From Phycisphaerales bacterium (GTDB lineage: Bacteria > Planctomycetota > Phycisphaerae > Phycisphaerales > UBA1924), in assembly GCA_020849105.1 (NCBI GenBank), contig JADLGW010000058.1, positions 124,001 through 188,000 on the forward strand: DNA of 64,000 nt. Direction: 5' to 3'. The position numbers were made by a program, and so were the translations under genes. This document shows positions 24,456 to 33,574 of this stretch, one piece after another; the first letter of the stretch is position 1, and each line of letters begins with the position of its first letter. A model generated the notes under the pieces. It was not told the DNA's origin. It saw only the letters and a program-made list of their open reading frames with translations, and ran no database searches.

Positions 24456-25418
24456 TTACTGAATCCGCACGGCAACCAGCCGATGGTCGCCATCCTGCGG
24501 ATCAATCACGTCGTAATGCAGGGCCCGCAGCGGCTGCCGGAGGAACACCTGGTCCAGCGCCCACCACGGCCGATCACGCGGCCACGACGCCGGGTCGCCG
24601 TGCCCGCCCTGGGTGAAGGCGTCCACCAGCCCGGGCACAAGGGTTGCGAGCGATGCCGATCCGCGGGGGATGTTGAAATCGCCCATGACCACGTCCGGCG
24701 GCGGAAAGCCGGGTCGCTCCGAGGTCTCGGATTGCCAGCCGCCGTCCCGCTGGACGTACACCGGCCCGGACCACTCCGCCAGGCGGGCGGCCGCCTTTGC
24801 CGTCACGGCCTTGCGTGAGAGCCGCGGGTCCGAGGGCAGGTCGATGACCCAGACCGTCCGCGGCACCCCGGAGACCAGAACCTCCGCGAACATCGCCCGG
24901 CCACCGTAGGGCACCCCGTGCTCCATCGCGGGGATAAACAGGTCCATGATCGCCCACCGCCGCACCGGGGAGCGCGAAACCAGCAGGAACGCCCCGCTGT
25001 GGATCACGACAGGGAACTCGGGAAGCAGGTCCCGGAAGTTCGCGCCCCAGGGCGAGTTCACCACCGCGGCCAGGTCCGGCGGGGATTCCACCAGTTGGTT
25101 CCGGATGGAATCCTCACCGGCTTCTGAGGCGTTCCACGACACAACGGTCCACACGGCCCCGGTTCGGCCGGTCGCGGGACGCAGCCGCCACTCGAACGCC
25201 ATCATGTACACGGCGATCGCCGCGGCGCAGGACACGGCCAGGGCCTGCCGGCTTGGGCCCCCTCTCCCCCGTGCTCCCAGGCCGACGATGATCCCCAGCA
25301 ACCCAAGCCCCGCGGCCGCGGCCACCATCCAGAGCGTCGGCACCCACCACACATACTGGGTCAGATAGGTGCGGTCGGTGGTCAGACGCCCCAGCAGCCA
25401 GAGCAGGGCAACCGCCAC
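24456..25418 (-). CDS. Membrane-anchored endonuclease/exonuclease/phosphatase (EEP) family protein
   Basis: The N-terminus has three hydrophobic segments (VALLWLLGRL, LGLLGIIVGLGA, LAVSCAAAIAVYMMAFEW). The soluble part has EEP superfamily motifs: VVSWNAS, then GDFNIPRGSAS near residue 240, then ALDQVFLR, and the closing GDHRLVAV with the catalytic His. EEP enzymes cleave phosphodiesters in nucleic acids, lipids or sugars; the substrate is not predictable. The start is uncertain: GTG 25418 cuts into the first helix, and the frame continues upstream (RARLARFLDWAG) without an ATG. The real start may be an alternative codon near 25470-25500. Confidence 0.72.
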   Translation of the reverse strand: MAVALLWLLGRLTTDRTYLTQYVWWVPTLWMVAAAAGLGLLGIIVGLGARGRGGPSRQALAVSCAAAIAVYMMAFEWRLRPATGRTGAVWTVVSWNASEAGEDSIRNQLVESPPDLAAVVNSPWGANFRDLLPEFPVVIHSGAFLLVSRSPVRRWAIMDLFIPAMEHGVPYGGRAMFAEVLVSGVPRTVWVIDLPSDPRLSRKAVTAKAAARLAEWSGPVYVQRDGGWQSETSERPGFPPPDVVMGDFNIPRGSASLATLVPGLVDAFTQGGHGDPASWPRDRPWWALDQVFLRQPLRALHYDVIDPQDGDHRLVAVRIQ

Positions 25419-25617
25419 CCCCGCCCAATCCAGGAACCGGGCGAGCCGTGCGCGGATGCTGCGCGTCTGGGATGAGTCTGGAACCAGGGGCCGGGCCCTT
25501 TCGTAGCGGTGGGATCGGGTTGCCCCAGGAGGGGCTGCACGATACTGTGGGCGTGCTCGGGCCCGGTGGGGCCCCGATGGTACGACGTTCCGGCTGGGTG
25601 CGGTTCGGGAGGCTGCA

Positions 25618-26415
25618 ATGGCGAAGTTGTTCTATACCCTGGAAGAGGCTGCCAAGCGGCTCGGCAAGAGCGAGGCCGAACTGAAGCAACTGGTCGCCAC
25701 GGGGCAACTCCAGGAGTTCCGGGACCGGGACCGCCTGATGTTCAAGGTGGACCAGGTCAACCTGCTGGCCTCCGGCGGCGACGACGAGGGCGGCTCGGGC
25801 ATCCCGCTGGCCGAGAGCGGTGATCTCGGGGCGATCTCCCTGGCATCGGATTCGGGCTCCAGCATGAACCTGGAGAGCCCGAAGGAGCAGACGGGCATCA
25901 GCATCTTCGATGCAGACGCGACAGAAGAGGCCGACCCCTCCGCCGTGACCCAGGTGACGGAGACTTCCGCGAGTGAACTGGCGCTCGAGACGGTCGGTTC
26001 GGGCTCGGGCCTGCTGGACCTGACCCGCGAGTCCGACGACACCTCGCTGGGCAAGGACGTGCTGGCCGGGGTCGGCGATGGGTCGACCGCGGCGGAGACG
26101 CAGGTGGAGTCGGAGTCCGGCGCCCTGTTCGAATCGACCGGCGCCGAGTCGGAGGTCGCGGTGGCCCCCGGCGGCGTCATGGTCCTGGCGGAACCCTACG
26201 ACGGCGCGGGCTCCGGCCTGGCCGGCGGACTGGCGCTGGCGATGATCGCGGTCCTGGCCTTCACGATGGTGCTGGTCATCTTCGGGCTCGCGGGGATGAC
26301 CGACGCCCCCCTGATCGCGACGATCAGCGGCAACCTGAACATGTGGATGGGCATCGCCGCGGGCGTGGTCGTGATTTTCGGCATCGTCGGGCTGCTGATC
26401 GGCAAGAAGACCTGA
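25618..26415 (+). CDS. Excisionase-like HTH protein with C-terminal membrane helices
   Basis: Residues 1-50 (LFYTLEEAAKRLGKSEAELKQ, then LQEFRDRDRLMFKVDQVNLL) match the MerR/excisionase-type winged helix used for DNA binding. Residues 55-195 are acidic and Ser/Thr-rich and look disordered. Two hydrophobic helices follow (LALAMIAVLAFTMVLVIFGL and IAAGVVVIFGIVGLLIG), ending KKT. The protein would be tail-anchored with the HTH in the cytosol. GGGAGG precedes ATG 25618. No regulon can be named. Confidence 0.72.
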   Translation: MAKLFYTLEEAAKRLGKSEAELKQLVATGQLQEFRDRDRLMFKVDQVNLLASGGDDEGGSGIPLAESGDLGAISLASDSGSSMNLESPKEQTGISIFDADATEEADPSAVTQVTETSASELALETVGSGSGLLDLTRESDDTSLGKDVLAGVGDGSTAAETQVESESGALFESTGAESEVAVAPGGVMVLAEPYDGAGSGLAGGLALAMIAVLAFTMVLVIFGLAGMTDAPLIATISGNLNMWMGIAAGVVVIFGIVGLLIGKKT

Positions 26416-26462
26416 CGCGGCGGATTGTGCAGAATCCCGGAAGGACGGCGAGCCCGGCGCGC

Positions 26463-26888
26463 TCACGCCGAAGGGTGTACCTCAGGGCGGTGCACCTCGT
26501 AGCGCCCGCCGGGGACTGGCAGCAGCGCCAGAAGCGGCGTTCGCGCGTAGACCACGGCCGCGCCACGAAGCGTTGCGTGCAGGAACCCCGGAAGGTCCAG
26601 GTGGTCCAGACCCCCCTCCGGGTCGCTGACCCATCCCGGCACGGCCCTCCCAACGGGCGGCAACTCCAGCGGTACCGACGTGCGGCCGTCGAGCAGGCAC
26701 GCCCGGCACACCCAGCCGTCCGGGCTCGGCGTCGCGGCGAGTTCCAGGGTGACATCGCCGGGCCCCTGCGCCCCCACCCGGGGGCCGAGCGCCGCTCGCG
26801 CCACCGTCCATTGCACCGTGACCTCGCGCGGCCCCTCGACGCGGACGGGCCGGTGCGGCGCGGCGGGTTGGGCGGTCCGGGTGTGCAT
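26463..26888 (-). CDS. Hypothetical protein coupled to the GbsR-like regulator
   Basis: A 141-aa soluble protein with no family I recognise. It is beta-rich (REVTVQWTVARAALG, GDVTLELAATPSPDGWV) with a Cys pair, CRAC, and ends near RYEVHRPEV. Its ATG overlaps the stop of the regulator by one base (TGATG), so it is probably co-translated with it. The convergent HTH-membrane gene ends 47 nt away. Confidence 0.6.
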   Translation of the reverse strand: MHTRTAQPAAPHRPVRVEGPREVTVQWTVARAALGPRVGAQGPGDVTLELAATPSPDGWVCRACLLDGRTSVPLELPPVGRAVPGWVSDPEGGLDHLDLPGFLHATLRGAAVVYARTPLLALLPVPGGRYEVHRPEVHPSA

Positions 26889-27445
26889 CAGGAGACTTTC
26901 GCCAGCATGCTCGCCGCCAGGCGCAGCCCGCGCCCCGACGGGCTGATGAACCGCTGCCCGAGTTTGTCGAGGGTCTTGAAGAAGTCGAGCATCGCGTCCA
27001 GCCGCTGGTTGTGACCGACCAGGGCCCGGCGCTCCTCCGCGGTCATTGAGCGGTCGCGCTCGATGCCGGTCAGGTCGCGGATCTCGTAGAGGGACGCCAG
27101 GAGGGGCTCCACCTCCCGCTTCATCCGCTCGCGCACGATCGCGCGGAACAGCGCCCACACGTCCTGCTCCGCCGTGAAGTACTTCTTGTAGTCCTTGGGA
27201 CCGCCCCGGCGCGTCACCAGCGTCACGATCCCCCAGTCCTGCAGCGACCGCAGCGACATGGACGCGTTGCCGCGGCTGATCTGCAGGCGCGCCATCACGT
27301 CGTCGGTGCACATCGGCTCGCCGGTGATGTGCAGGAGGGCGTAGACCTCCGCCATGGTGCGCGAGATGCCCCACGCGGCGGCCATCTGCCCCCACGCCGC
27401 CACGAACCGGTCCTGGGCCTCCCTGAGCGCGTCCGCCCGCGTCAT
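26888..27445 (-). CDS. GbsR/MarR-type transcriptional regulator
   Basis: The 185-aa protein has a winged helix (YALLHITGEPMCTDDVMARL, then ISRGNASMSLRSLQDWGIV) and GbsR-type downstream sequence (RRGGPKDYKKYFTAEQDVW). The C-terminal half is helical and probably mediates dimerisation. GbsR relatives repress osmoprotectant genes, but no such gene is near, so its target is unknown. ATG 27445 is preferred; a TTG two codons upstream is an alternative. Confidence 0.85.
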   Translation of the reverse strand: MTRADALREAQDRFVAAWGQMAAAWGISRTMAEVYALLHITGEPMCTDDVMARLQISRGNASMSLRSLQDWGIVTLVTRRGGPKDYKKYFTAEQDVWALFRAIVRERMKREVEPLLASLYEIRDLTGIERDRSMTAEERRALVGHNQRLDAMLDFFKTLDKLGQRFISPSGRGLRLAASMLAKVS

Positions 27446-27520
27446 GCGCAAGTATGCGCCCCCCCCGCTTCGGCGTCCACTGGTTGTTTCAGAATCGGGT
27501 GAAAATGGGCGGCGCCCGGC

Positions 27521-27823
27521 CTACGCCGTCACGTCGATCACCCGACCGGCCTGGATCGCCGTCGCCGCCGCGTTGCGGTCCGCGGGGTGCCGGTACATCG
27601 GGATCGCGCCGGCGTCGTGGGCCGGATCGGACGCGGAAAAATCCACGCGCCCCGGGACAACGGCGGCCGTGATCCCGGCCCCGCGCGGGCGGACCGCTTC
27701 GACGCGTGCCAGCGTGCCCGGCTCATCCACCCGGCGCACGGTCGCGCGGGTCGGGCCGCGGGCCGCGACGCCGTAGGCCTGCGCGAGGCGCAGCGACGGG
27801 CTGGAGATCGGGTCGATCGTCAT
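27521..27823 (-). CDS. Hypothetical 100-aa protein
   Basis: The product starts MTIDPISSPSLRLAQAYG and ends IQAGRVIDVTA. It has no signal peptide, membrane segment or known motif. The composition is Ala/Arg-rich. It lies between a regulator gene and a divergent pfk gene, with a plausible own promoter region of about 90 nt. I cannot name a family. Confidence 0.5.
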   Translation of the reverse strand: MTIDPISSPSLRLAQAYGVAARGPTRATVRRVDEPGTLARVEAVRPRGAGITAAVVPGRVDFSASDPAHDAGAIPMYRHPADRNAAATAIQAGRVIDVTA

Positions 27824-27911
27824 GGAGCGATGATACCGGGGGCCGAAAAGGTCCGTCCGGAGTTATGCGCGTCCCGCCACAGATATCATCGTGCCCCGAC
27901 GGAGACCCGCC

Positions 27912-29177
27912 ATGGCCAAGAACCCCCCGCGCACCAAGCCGCCCCGCGGCAACGCCGTCATCGGACAGTCCGGCGGCCCCACCGCCGTTATCAACCAGTC
28001 GCTCGCCGGCGCGGTGGAGGCGCTGCGCGACACCCTGGTGCGCAAGGATGTCGTGAAGCGCATCTTTGGGATGCGGCACGGCGTCAACGGCCTGGTGAAG
28101 GACGACCTGATCGACCTGACGAAGGTCAAGGGCAAGGCCCTGGACCGCGTCGCCCGCTCGCCCGCGGCCGCGCTGGGCTCCAGCCGCGACAAGCCCGACC
28201 GCGACTACTGCAACGCGATCCTCAACGCCTGCTCCGCCCGCGACATCCGCTATTTCTTCTATATCGGCGGCAACGACTCCAGCGACACCTGCCGCATCGT
28301 GAGCGAACTGGCGGACGAGGCGGGGTACGACATGCGGTGCTTCCACATCCCCAAGACCGTGGACAACGACCTGGTGGGTTCAGACCACACGCCGGGATTC
28401 CCTTCCGCGGCCAGGTTTGTCGCCACGGCCTTCGCCGCGGACGGGCTGGACAACGCCAGCCTGCCGGGCGTGAAGATCAACGTCGTCATGGGGCGGCACG
28501 CCGGTTTCCTCACGGCGGCTTCGGCGCTGGCCCGCGAGTGCTTTGAACCGGCGAAGAAGAAGAGCGGCTTCGAGCCCGGTCCGCACCTGATCTACCTGCC
28601 GGAGGTGCCGTTCGACACCGACCGCTTCATCGCGGAGGTCCAGGAGGTGTACTCCCGCCTCGGGCGCTGCCAGGTCGCCGTGTCGGAGGGTGTGCAGGAC
28701 AAGGACGGCACGCCGATCGCGACGCGCCTGGCGCAGGGGCTGGACCGCGACGCCCACGGCAATGTGCAACTCTCCGGCGTGTCCGTGCTGGGGGATGCGC
28801 TAGCGGACCTGGTCAAGAGGAATGTGAAGACCTCGAGCGGCAAGCAGGCCCGCGTCCGCGCCGACACCTTCGGCTACCTGCAGCGCTGCTGGCCGGACCC
28901 CTCACCGGTCGACGCCGCGGAGGCCCGCGCCGCCGCGGAGTTCGCGGTGGCGTGCGCCGCCAGGGGTTTTCAGTCCGGCTCGGTCGCGATCACGCGCCGC
29001 AAAGGCAAGAAGTACCGCGCGGAATACGGGCGGATCGACCTGCGCGACGTGGCGGCCAAGACCCGCCACATGCCCGAGTCCTTCATCAAGGGCACGAGCA
29101 ACGTCACCCGCGCGTTCAGTGAGTACTGCCGCCCCCTCGTGGGGCCGTTGCCGCGGCTAGCGCGTCTCGGCTCATGA
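27912..29177 (+). CDS. pfp: Phosphofructokinase, PPi-type signature
   Basis: This enzyme phosphorylates fructose 6-phosphate. Where ATP enzymes have GGDG, this has IGGNDSSD with Asp122 in the second-Gly position, and PKTVDND has Lys where ATP enzymes usually have Gly. That Asp/Lys pair marks pyrophosphate-dependent, reversible enzymes (EC 2.7.1.90). Other family blocks are VIGQSGGPTAVINQS at the N-terminus and MGRHAGFL. The length is 421 aa. Start ATG 27912 follows GGAGA. The 3' end overlaps a convergent gene by 62 nt. Confidence 0.85.
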   Translation: MAKNPPRTKPPRGNAVIGQSGGPTAVINQSLAGAVEALRDTLVRKDVVKRIFGMRHGVNGLVKDDLIDLTKVKGKALDRVARSPAAALGSSRDKPDRDYCNAILNACSARDIRYFFYIGGNDSSDTCRIVSELADEAGYDMRCFHIPKTVDNDLVGSDHTPGFPSAARFVATAFAADGLDNASLPGVKINVVMGRHAGFLTAASALARECFEPAKKKSGFEPGPHLIYLPEVPFDTDRFIAEVQEVYSRLGRCQVAVSEGVQDKDGTPIATRLAQGLDRDAHGNVQLSGVSVLGDALADLVKRNVKTSSGKQARVRADTFGYLQRCWPDPSPVDAAEARAAAEFAVACAARGFQSGSVAITRRKGKKYRAEYGRIDLRDVAAKTRHMPESFIKGTSNVTRAFSEYCRPLVGPLPRLARLGS

Positions 29178-29700
29178 GTTCGGCGACCGTCGGCGCGGCG
29201 CTGAGCGCGAAGATGTTGCGCATCGCCCGCTCCTTCGGGGCCGTCGGGCGGGCCAGCGCCTCACGGAGCACCGGGTCGTTGATCGCCGCCTCGGGCGCGG
29301 GGGCCTCGGCCGAACGGCCCTTGCCGGATGCCACGATCACCTGCGCCCCATTGCCCGTCCGGTGCCGGGCGCGGGCCAGCGCCCTCGCCACGTCCTTCTT
29401 GTCCACGGAGCCCAGGGCGGCGGCGCTCGGACCCCGCGACGGCGACCTTGCGGCGGTCGCGGAGCGCGACCTCGCGGCCCTCTGCCCGGCGTAGGACTCG
29501 ACGCCCGACCTGGAGCCGCCGGCCCTGGAGGTAAACGTGTTGATCTGGCTGTTCCCAGACCCGCCCGTGCGGCCCACGGTCGCCACGCGCCCTGTGCCGC
29601 CGGGCCCGGCCCCCTGCGCGTACGCGTGGAAGCACGCCAGCCCGAGGGCGATCGTCGCCAGGCGCAGGGTGCGGTAGGTCAGTTTACTTTTCGCGGCCAT
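29116..29700 (-). CDS. Hypothetical secreted protein
   Basis: A signal peptide-like start (LRLATIALGLACFHAYAQGA) is followed by a Gly/Ser/Arg-rich, low-complexity region and a helical part (KKDVARALARARHRTGNGAQV, ERAMRNIFALSAAPTVAELM). GAGGAGGGG lies upstream of ATG 29700. It has no recognised domain. Its last 62 nt overlap the end of the phosphofructokinase gene on the other strand, so transcripts from the two can pair. Confidence 0.55.
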   Translation of the reverse strand: MAAKSKLTYRTLRLATIALGLACFHAYAQGAGPGGTGRVATVGRTGGSGNSQINTFTSRAGGSRSGVESYAGQRAARSRSATAARSPSRGPSAAALGSVDKKDVARALARARHRTGNGAQVIVASGKGRSAEAPAPEAAINDPVLREALARPTAPKERAMRNIFALSAAPTVAELMSRDALAAATAPRGGGSTH

Positions 29701-29888
29701 GAACCCCTCCTCGCTCCGTGCCTGAGATCTCGGGCACACCGGGACCGCAATAAAGGGCTTGTGCCCGCCACGGCGGTTCTCGGACCGCCGCGGGCGACGT
29801 GGATCGGGCGCAGGGAACCTGGGAAGACGGCGGATGCCACTCCCCGCCGCCCGGCTTCCGCACGTCCCGCTCACTGGTGCCGGGCTGG

Positions 29889-31976
29889 TCAGGGGCACCC
29901 CAGCGCAAACGTCGTCGTGAAGCATCCGAAGTCGGACAGGTTCCGCACGCCGTCGCCGTTGCAGTCGGCATAGGGATCGCCCGTCGCGAACCTCGTGGTG
30001 AAGCAGCCGAAGTCGGAAAGGTTCAGGATGCCGTCGGAGTTGCAATCCGGCCGGCACGGGGGCGGGTCGAAGCGAACCCCATCCACCCAGAGCGTGAAGC
30101 CGGCGTCCCAGGTGTCGGCATGGACCTCGAAGCCGTTCACGCTCGCCAGCGACGGCGAGCCGACGATGGAGCGCGGCCAATCCGCGCTGCCATCCACGGG
30201 GATGACGAACTCCACCCACTGGCCCCTGGTCTCGTTGAGCGCGGTGGTCGCGGAGCGCCACTCGTAATACCCGCTCTCGCTGATGAGGCGAACCCACGGA
30301 GTCTCCGACTGGAACCCGACGTTGGGGTTCTCCGACCGCGCCCAGAAACGGATGTCCTGCGTGCGCGACAGGTCCCAGCGGGCCAGCCGGTCCCCCGGGT
30401 AGCGGAGCGAGGTGTCGAATCCGCCGCTGGTCTCAAAGCGCACGGAGCCCTGGCCGCTGACCGTAACCGCGGGGTCGTCGTGCACGCTTGCCGCGGCGCC
30501 CTCGGCCCAGGCGAGCCATGAGCCCGCGTTGAGTTCGGCCAGGTCCGGAGGCGGCTGGGTCTGGACCACCCCGCCCAGCAGGAGCGGCCGCTCGAAGGTC
30601 GTTTCGGAAGTCTGCCCCGACCAGTACGCGTTGTTCACCTCGAGGATGTCGAGCCACGCGTAGTCGGTGAAGCCTCCGTACTGCACCTTGAAGTGCAGCA
30701 GCCCGTTCGTCCCGACCACGGCGAGGTAGCCGAACGGGTTTGGCCGGAGCGTGCCCGCGGCCGTGGGCGGCACGAGGGCGGGGTTGATCGGGACGTTGGG
30801 CAGCAGCAGCCGGCCGTTCCCGTCGGTGACCCCCTGGAACTTCACCTGCGCCGGGATCCGGACCACCCCGCCGGGCATCTCTATCTTCTGGTACGCCGTG
30901 ACACCGGCCCCGGCCAGCGGCTCCCCGGACAGCCCGCGGAAGCGCACGAAGACCTGCTGCGGCATTGAGTAGAGGTACTGGCCGTAGTAGCCGTGGACGA
31001 TGCCCAGCCACTGCTGCATCGCCCCGGCCGAGTTCGCCGATACGAACGGCGCACAGGACCGCATCAGGCCGTCGGGGGCCGAATAGGGCAGGCCGGAGAC
31101 ATCGTTGAGCGAGCCGGGCACGTCCAGCCGGTAGATATCAATCAGGCCGAGTTGGTGGCCCTCCTCGTGCAGGAGGCCGAAGTCGATGTCCTCCGCCGCG
31201 TTGTAGTACCCGGACAATCGCGGATCACCCTCGCCCGCGTGGTAGCGGAAGGGGAAGATCGCGAACTGCAGGCGGTCCACCGCGGGGTCGGGGGCGGCGT
31301 CCGGCAGAACCTCCAGCACCTCATAGTGGACGCGCTTGTCCGTCCCCGCCGCGGCCATCATCGCGTTGAACCGCGCCATGTGCATGTTGAGCCAGTCGAT
31401 CAGGTCGTCGGTCGCGGCCTGCGGATACTGAGCGGTGTTCGACCGGAAGGTGTCCAGGAACGTCCGGTCGATATAGGTCAGGAAACCGGCGCCCTTGCTG
31501 CCACGGCTGATGGTGTTGTTGCCGGCCCGCGCATCGGCGTCGAGCACCGTGAACGTGATGTCGTGGAGTTGGTCGTCCCAGGTTCGCGGGAGGGTGAAGG
31601 CGGCGGTCTGGCCGGGCTGGAGCGGCGGGGGCAGAACCGGGGCCTGGACGGCCACGCCGTCGATCGACCACTCGCCGTGGATCGGCGTGGTCCACGCTGC
31701 GGTCCCGCGGTTGCGCACGGTGGCGGTGTAGGTGATGGCCTGCCCGGCCAGCGGCCAGCGCTGGGTCTGCGGCGTCTGCCCGCTGCCCAGGCCGGTCGCC
31801 GCGGAGAAGACGTACGGCCCGAAGCCGGACGGCTCGGTGATCTGGTAGCCGGTGTACAGCGGGTCGTAGCGCTGATAGCGGGGGGTGCGCGCGATGGAAA
31901 CGACCTGAAGGTCGGCCTGGCCGAGCGCCGGCCCCGCCGCCGCGAGCCCGAGCATCACTATCGGAATCCATTGCAT
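29889..31976 (-). CDS. Secreted zincin-like protein with CARDB-type domain and dockerin tail
   Basis: A signal peptide (IPIVMLGLAAAGPALGQA) is followed by a CARDB-like adhesion domain (ITYTATVRNRGTAAWTTPIH). Then comes a putative zinc site HEEGH (His270, Glu271, His274) within DFGLLHEEGHQLGLIDIY. C-terminal beta domains include a carbohydrate-binding-like jelly-roll (WLAWAEGAAASVHDDPAVTV, DIRFWARSENPNVGFQ). Two dockerin-like repeats end the protein in FALGCP. ATG 31976 was chosen over an upstream-extended ORF that is antisense of the next gene. It is probably an exported metallopeptidase. Confidence 0.75.
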   Translation of the reverse strand: MQWIPIVMLGLAAAGPALGQADLQVVSIARTPRYQRYDPLYTGYQITEPSGFGPYVFSAATGLGSGQTPQTQRWPLAGQAITYTATVRNRGTAAWTTPIHGEWSIDGVAVQAPVLPPPLQPGQTAAFTLPRTWDDQLHDITFTVLDADARAGNNTISRGSKGAGFLTYIDRTFLDTFRSNTAQYPQAATDDLIDWLNMHMARFNAMMAAAGTDKRVHYEVLEVLPDAAPDPAVDRLQFAIFPFRYHAGEGDPRLSGYYNAAEDIDFGLLHEEGHQLGLIDIYRLDVPGSLNDVSGLPYSAPDGLMRSCAPFVSANSAGAMQQWLGIVHGYYGQYLYSMPQQVFVRFRGLSGEPLAGAGVTAYQKIEMPGGVVRIPAQVKFQGVTDGNGRLLLPNVPINPALVPPTAAGTLRPNPFGYLAVVGTNGLLHFKVQYGGFTDYAWLDILEVNNAYWSGQTSETTFERPLLLGGVVQTQPPPDLAELNAGSWLAWAEGAAASVHDDPAVTVSGQGSVRFETSGGFDTSLRYPGDRLARWDLSRTQDIRFWARSENPNVGFQSETPWVRLISESGYYEWRSATTALNETRGQWVEFVIPVDGSADWPRSIVGSPSLASVNGFEVHADTWDAGFTLWVDGVRFDPPPCRPDCNSDGILNLSDFGCFTTRFATGDPYADCNGDGVRNLSDFGCFTTTFALGCP

Positions 31977-32082
31977 CGGTGCTCTCCGCTGCCCCGCCCG
32001 ATGGTACAGGCACCGGGTGGAAACGCCAGCCGAAATGCGGTACGGCTCGCGGAACCCGGCATCAACCCCGCACCCTGTCGGG

Positions 32083-33552
32083 TTACCTGTCCGGGGCGTC
32101 GCCCGCAGCCGGGGGGGCCGCCCGTTCCGCCTCCGGGGGCGGGGGCTCCCAGCCCCCGCCGAGGGCCTTGTAGAGAGCCACGAGGCTGGTGGTGGCCTCC
32201 GCATCGCTGAGCGCGAGTTGGTCCTGGAGTTGGTAGAGCGCCCGCTGGCTGTTGAGCACGTTCAGGAAATCCGTGAGGCCGCGGGACCAGAGGTCCCGCG
32301 CGAGTTCAACCGCGCGCTGGCCGGCATCGACGGCGCGGGCCAGGGACTCGCGCTGCTCACGGACGCGGGCGTAGGCGACCAGGGCGCCGGCGACTTCCTC
32401 GTAGGCGTTCAGGACGGAACGCTCATACGCGATCAGGGCCTGCTCCTGTCGGGCCTCCATCACGCGGATATTGCTGCGGATACGCCCGGCATCGAACACC
32501 GGCCAGCGCACGGCCAGGGGGCCGACGCTCCAGGTGCGGCTGTCGGTGTCGAACAGGTCCGCGAAGTGGTCGCTCTCCAGGCCGAACGACCCGCCGAGCG
32601 TGAACCGCGGGTACAGGTCCGCCGTGGCGACGCCGATGCGCGCCGTGGCCGCCGCAAGGTTGCGCTCCGCACGGCGGATATCCGGGCGACGGCGCAGGAG
32701 TTCCGCGGGAACGCCGACGGGGATGGTGTCGGGGGCGGGCGGCACGGGGGCCCCGGCCTCGAGCTCCGGCATCAGCGTGCCGGGGGGCTGGGCCAGCAGC
32801 ACGTCGAGCCGGAACGCCGTCTTCTTCAGCGTGGTGAGCAGGACGGGGATCCGCGACCGCGTCTCCTCCAGTTGGGCCAGGGACTGCGCGCTGTCCAGTT
32901 CACCCGACAGGCCCGCCCGCAGGCGGTCCTGGGCGAGGGTGTAGGTGTCCTGCTGGCTGGTCACGTTGCGCCGCGCGATCTCCAGCCGCGCCTGGGCGGA
33001 ACGGTACTCGGCGTAGTTGCGGGCCACCTCCGACACCAGCACCACGCGCGCATCACGCCGGGATTCCACGGCGGACCCGATGTCCGCGTCCGCGGCCTCA
33101 ACCGCCCGGCGCACCCGTCCGAAGACGTCCAGTTCCCAGGTGGCGTCGAACCCCACCTCATAGAACTCGCTCTCTTCGCCCGGGCCGCCGCCCTGCCCGC
33201 CGAAGGTGTTCTCGCTCGAACGCGTGTAGGACCCGGACCCGCCGGCATCCACCGCGGGCAGCCGGTCCGCGGCGGTGACGCCGCGGATGGCGCGAGCCTC
33301 GCGCACGCGGGCGGCCGCCTCACGCAGGTCAAGGCTGCCCTCCAGCGCGCGCCCGACCAGCGTGTCGAGCATGGGGTCGTTGAAGTTCCGCCACCACTCG
33401 CGCAGGTCCGGGGTCTCCGCGTTCAGGCCGGCCTCGAGCGGCTCGGGCCACTGCGTCGGGGCCTGTGTCCGCGGCGGCACATGGTCCGGCCCGACGGTGC
33501 AGCCCGCGAGGGCAAGGAGTGCGGCGGTGGTGATGGCAGTGGTCCGGGGCAT
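32083..33552 (-). CDS. RND efflux outer-membrane factor (NodT-like lipoprotein)
   Basis: The signal sequence ends in a lipobox (LLALAGC) with Cys18, so it should be an outer-membrane lipoprotein. Two outer-membrane-efflux repeats form the TolC-like channel (WWRNFNDPMLDTLVGRALEG near the start, then LRRRPDIRRAERNLAAATA). Length 489 aa is normal. It is the last gene of the efflux operon, 22 nt after the pump gene. Confidence 0.9.
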   Translation of the reverse strand: MPRTTAITTAALLALAGCTVGPDHVPPRTQAPTQWPEPLEAGLNAETPDLREWWRNFNDPMLDTLVGRALEGSLDLREAAARVREARAIRGVTAADRLPAVDAGGSGSYTRSSENTFGGQGGGPGEESEFYEVGFDATWELDVFGRVRRAVEAADADIGSAVESRRDARVVLVSEVARNYAEYRSAQARLEIARRNVTSQQDTYTLAQDRLRAGLSGELDSAQSLAQLEETRSRIPVLLTTLKKTAFRLDVLLAQPPGTLMPELEAGAPVPPAPDTIPVGVPAELLRRRPDIRRAERNLAAATARIGVATADLYPRFTLGGSFGLESDHFADLFDTDSRTWSVGPLAVRWPVFDAGRIRSNIRVMEARQEQALIAYERSVLNAYEEVAGALVAYARVREQRESLARAVDAGQRAVELARDLWSRGLTDFLNVLNSQRALYQLQDQLALSDAEATTSLVALYKALGGGWEPPPPEAERAAPPAAGDAPDR

Positions 33553-33574
33553 GGGTCCGCCTTCGGGTCCTTCC

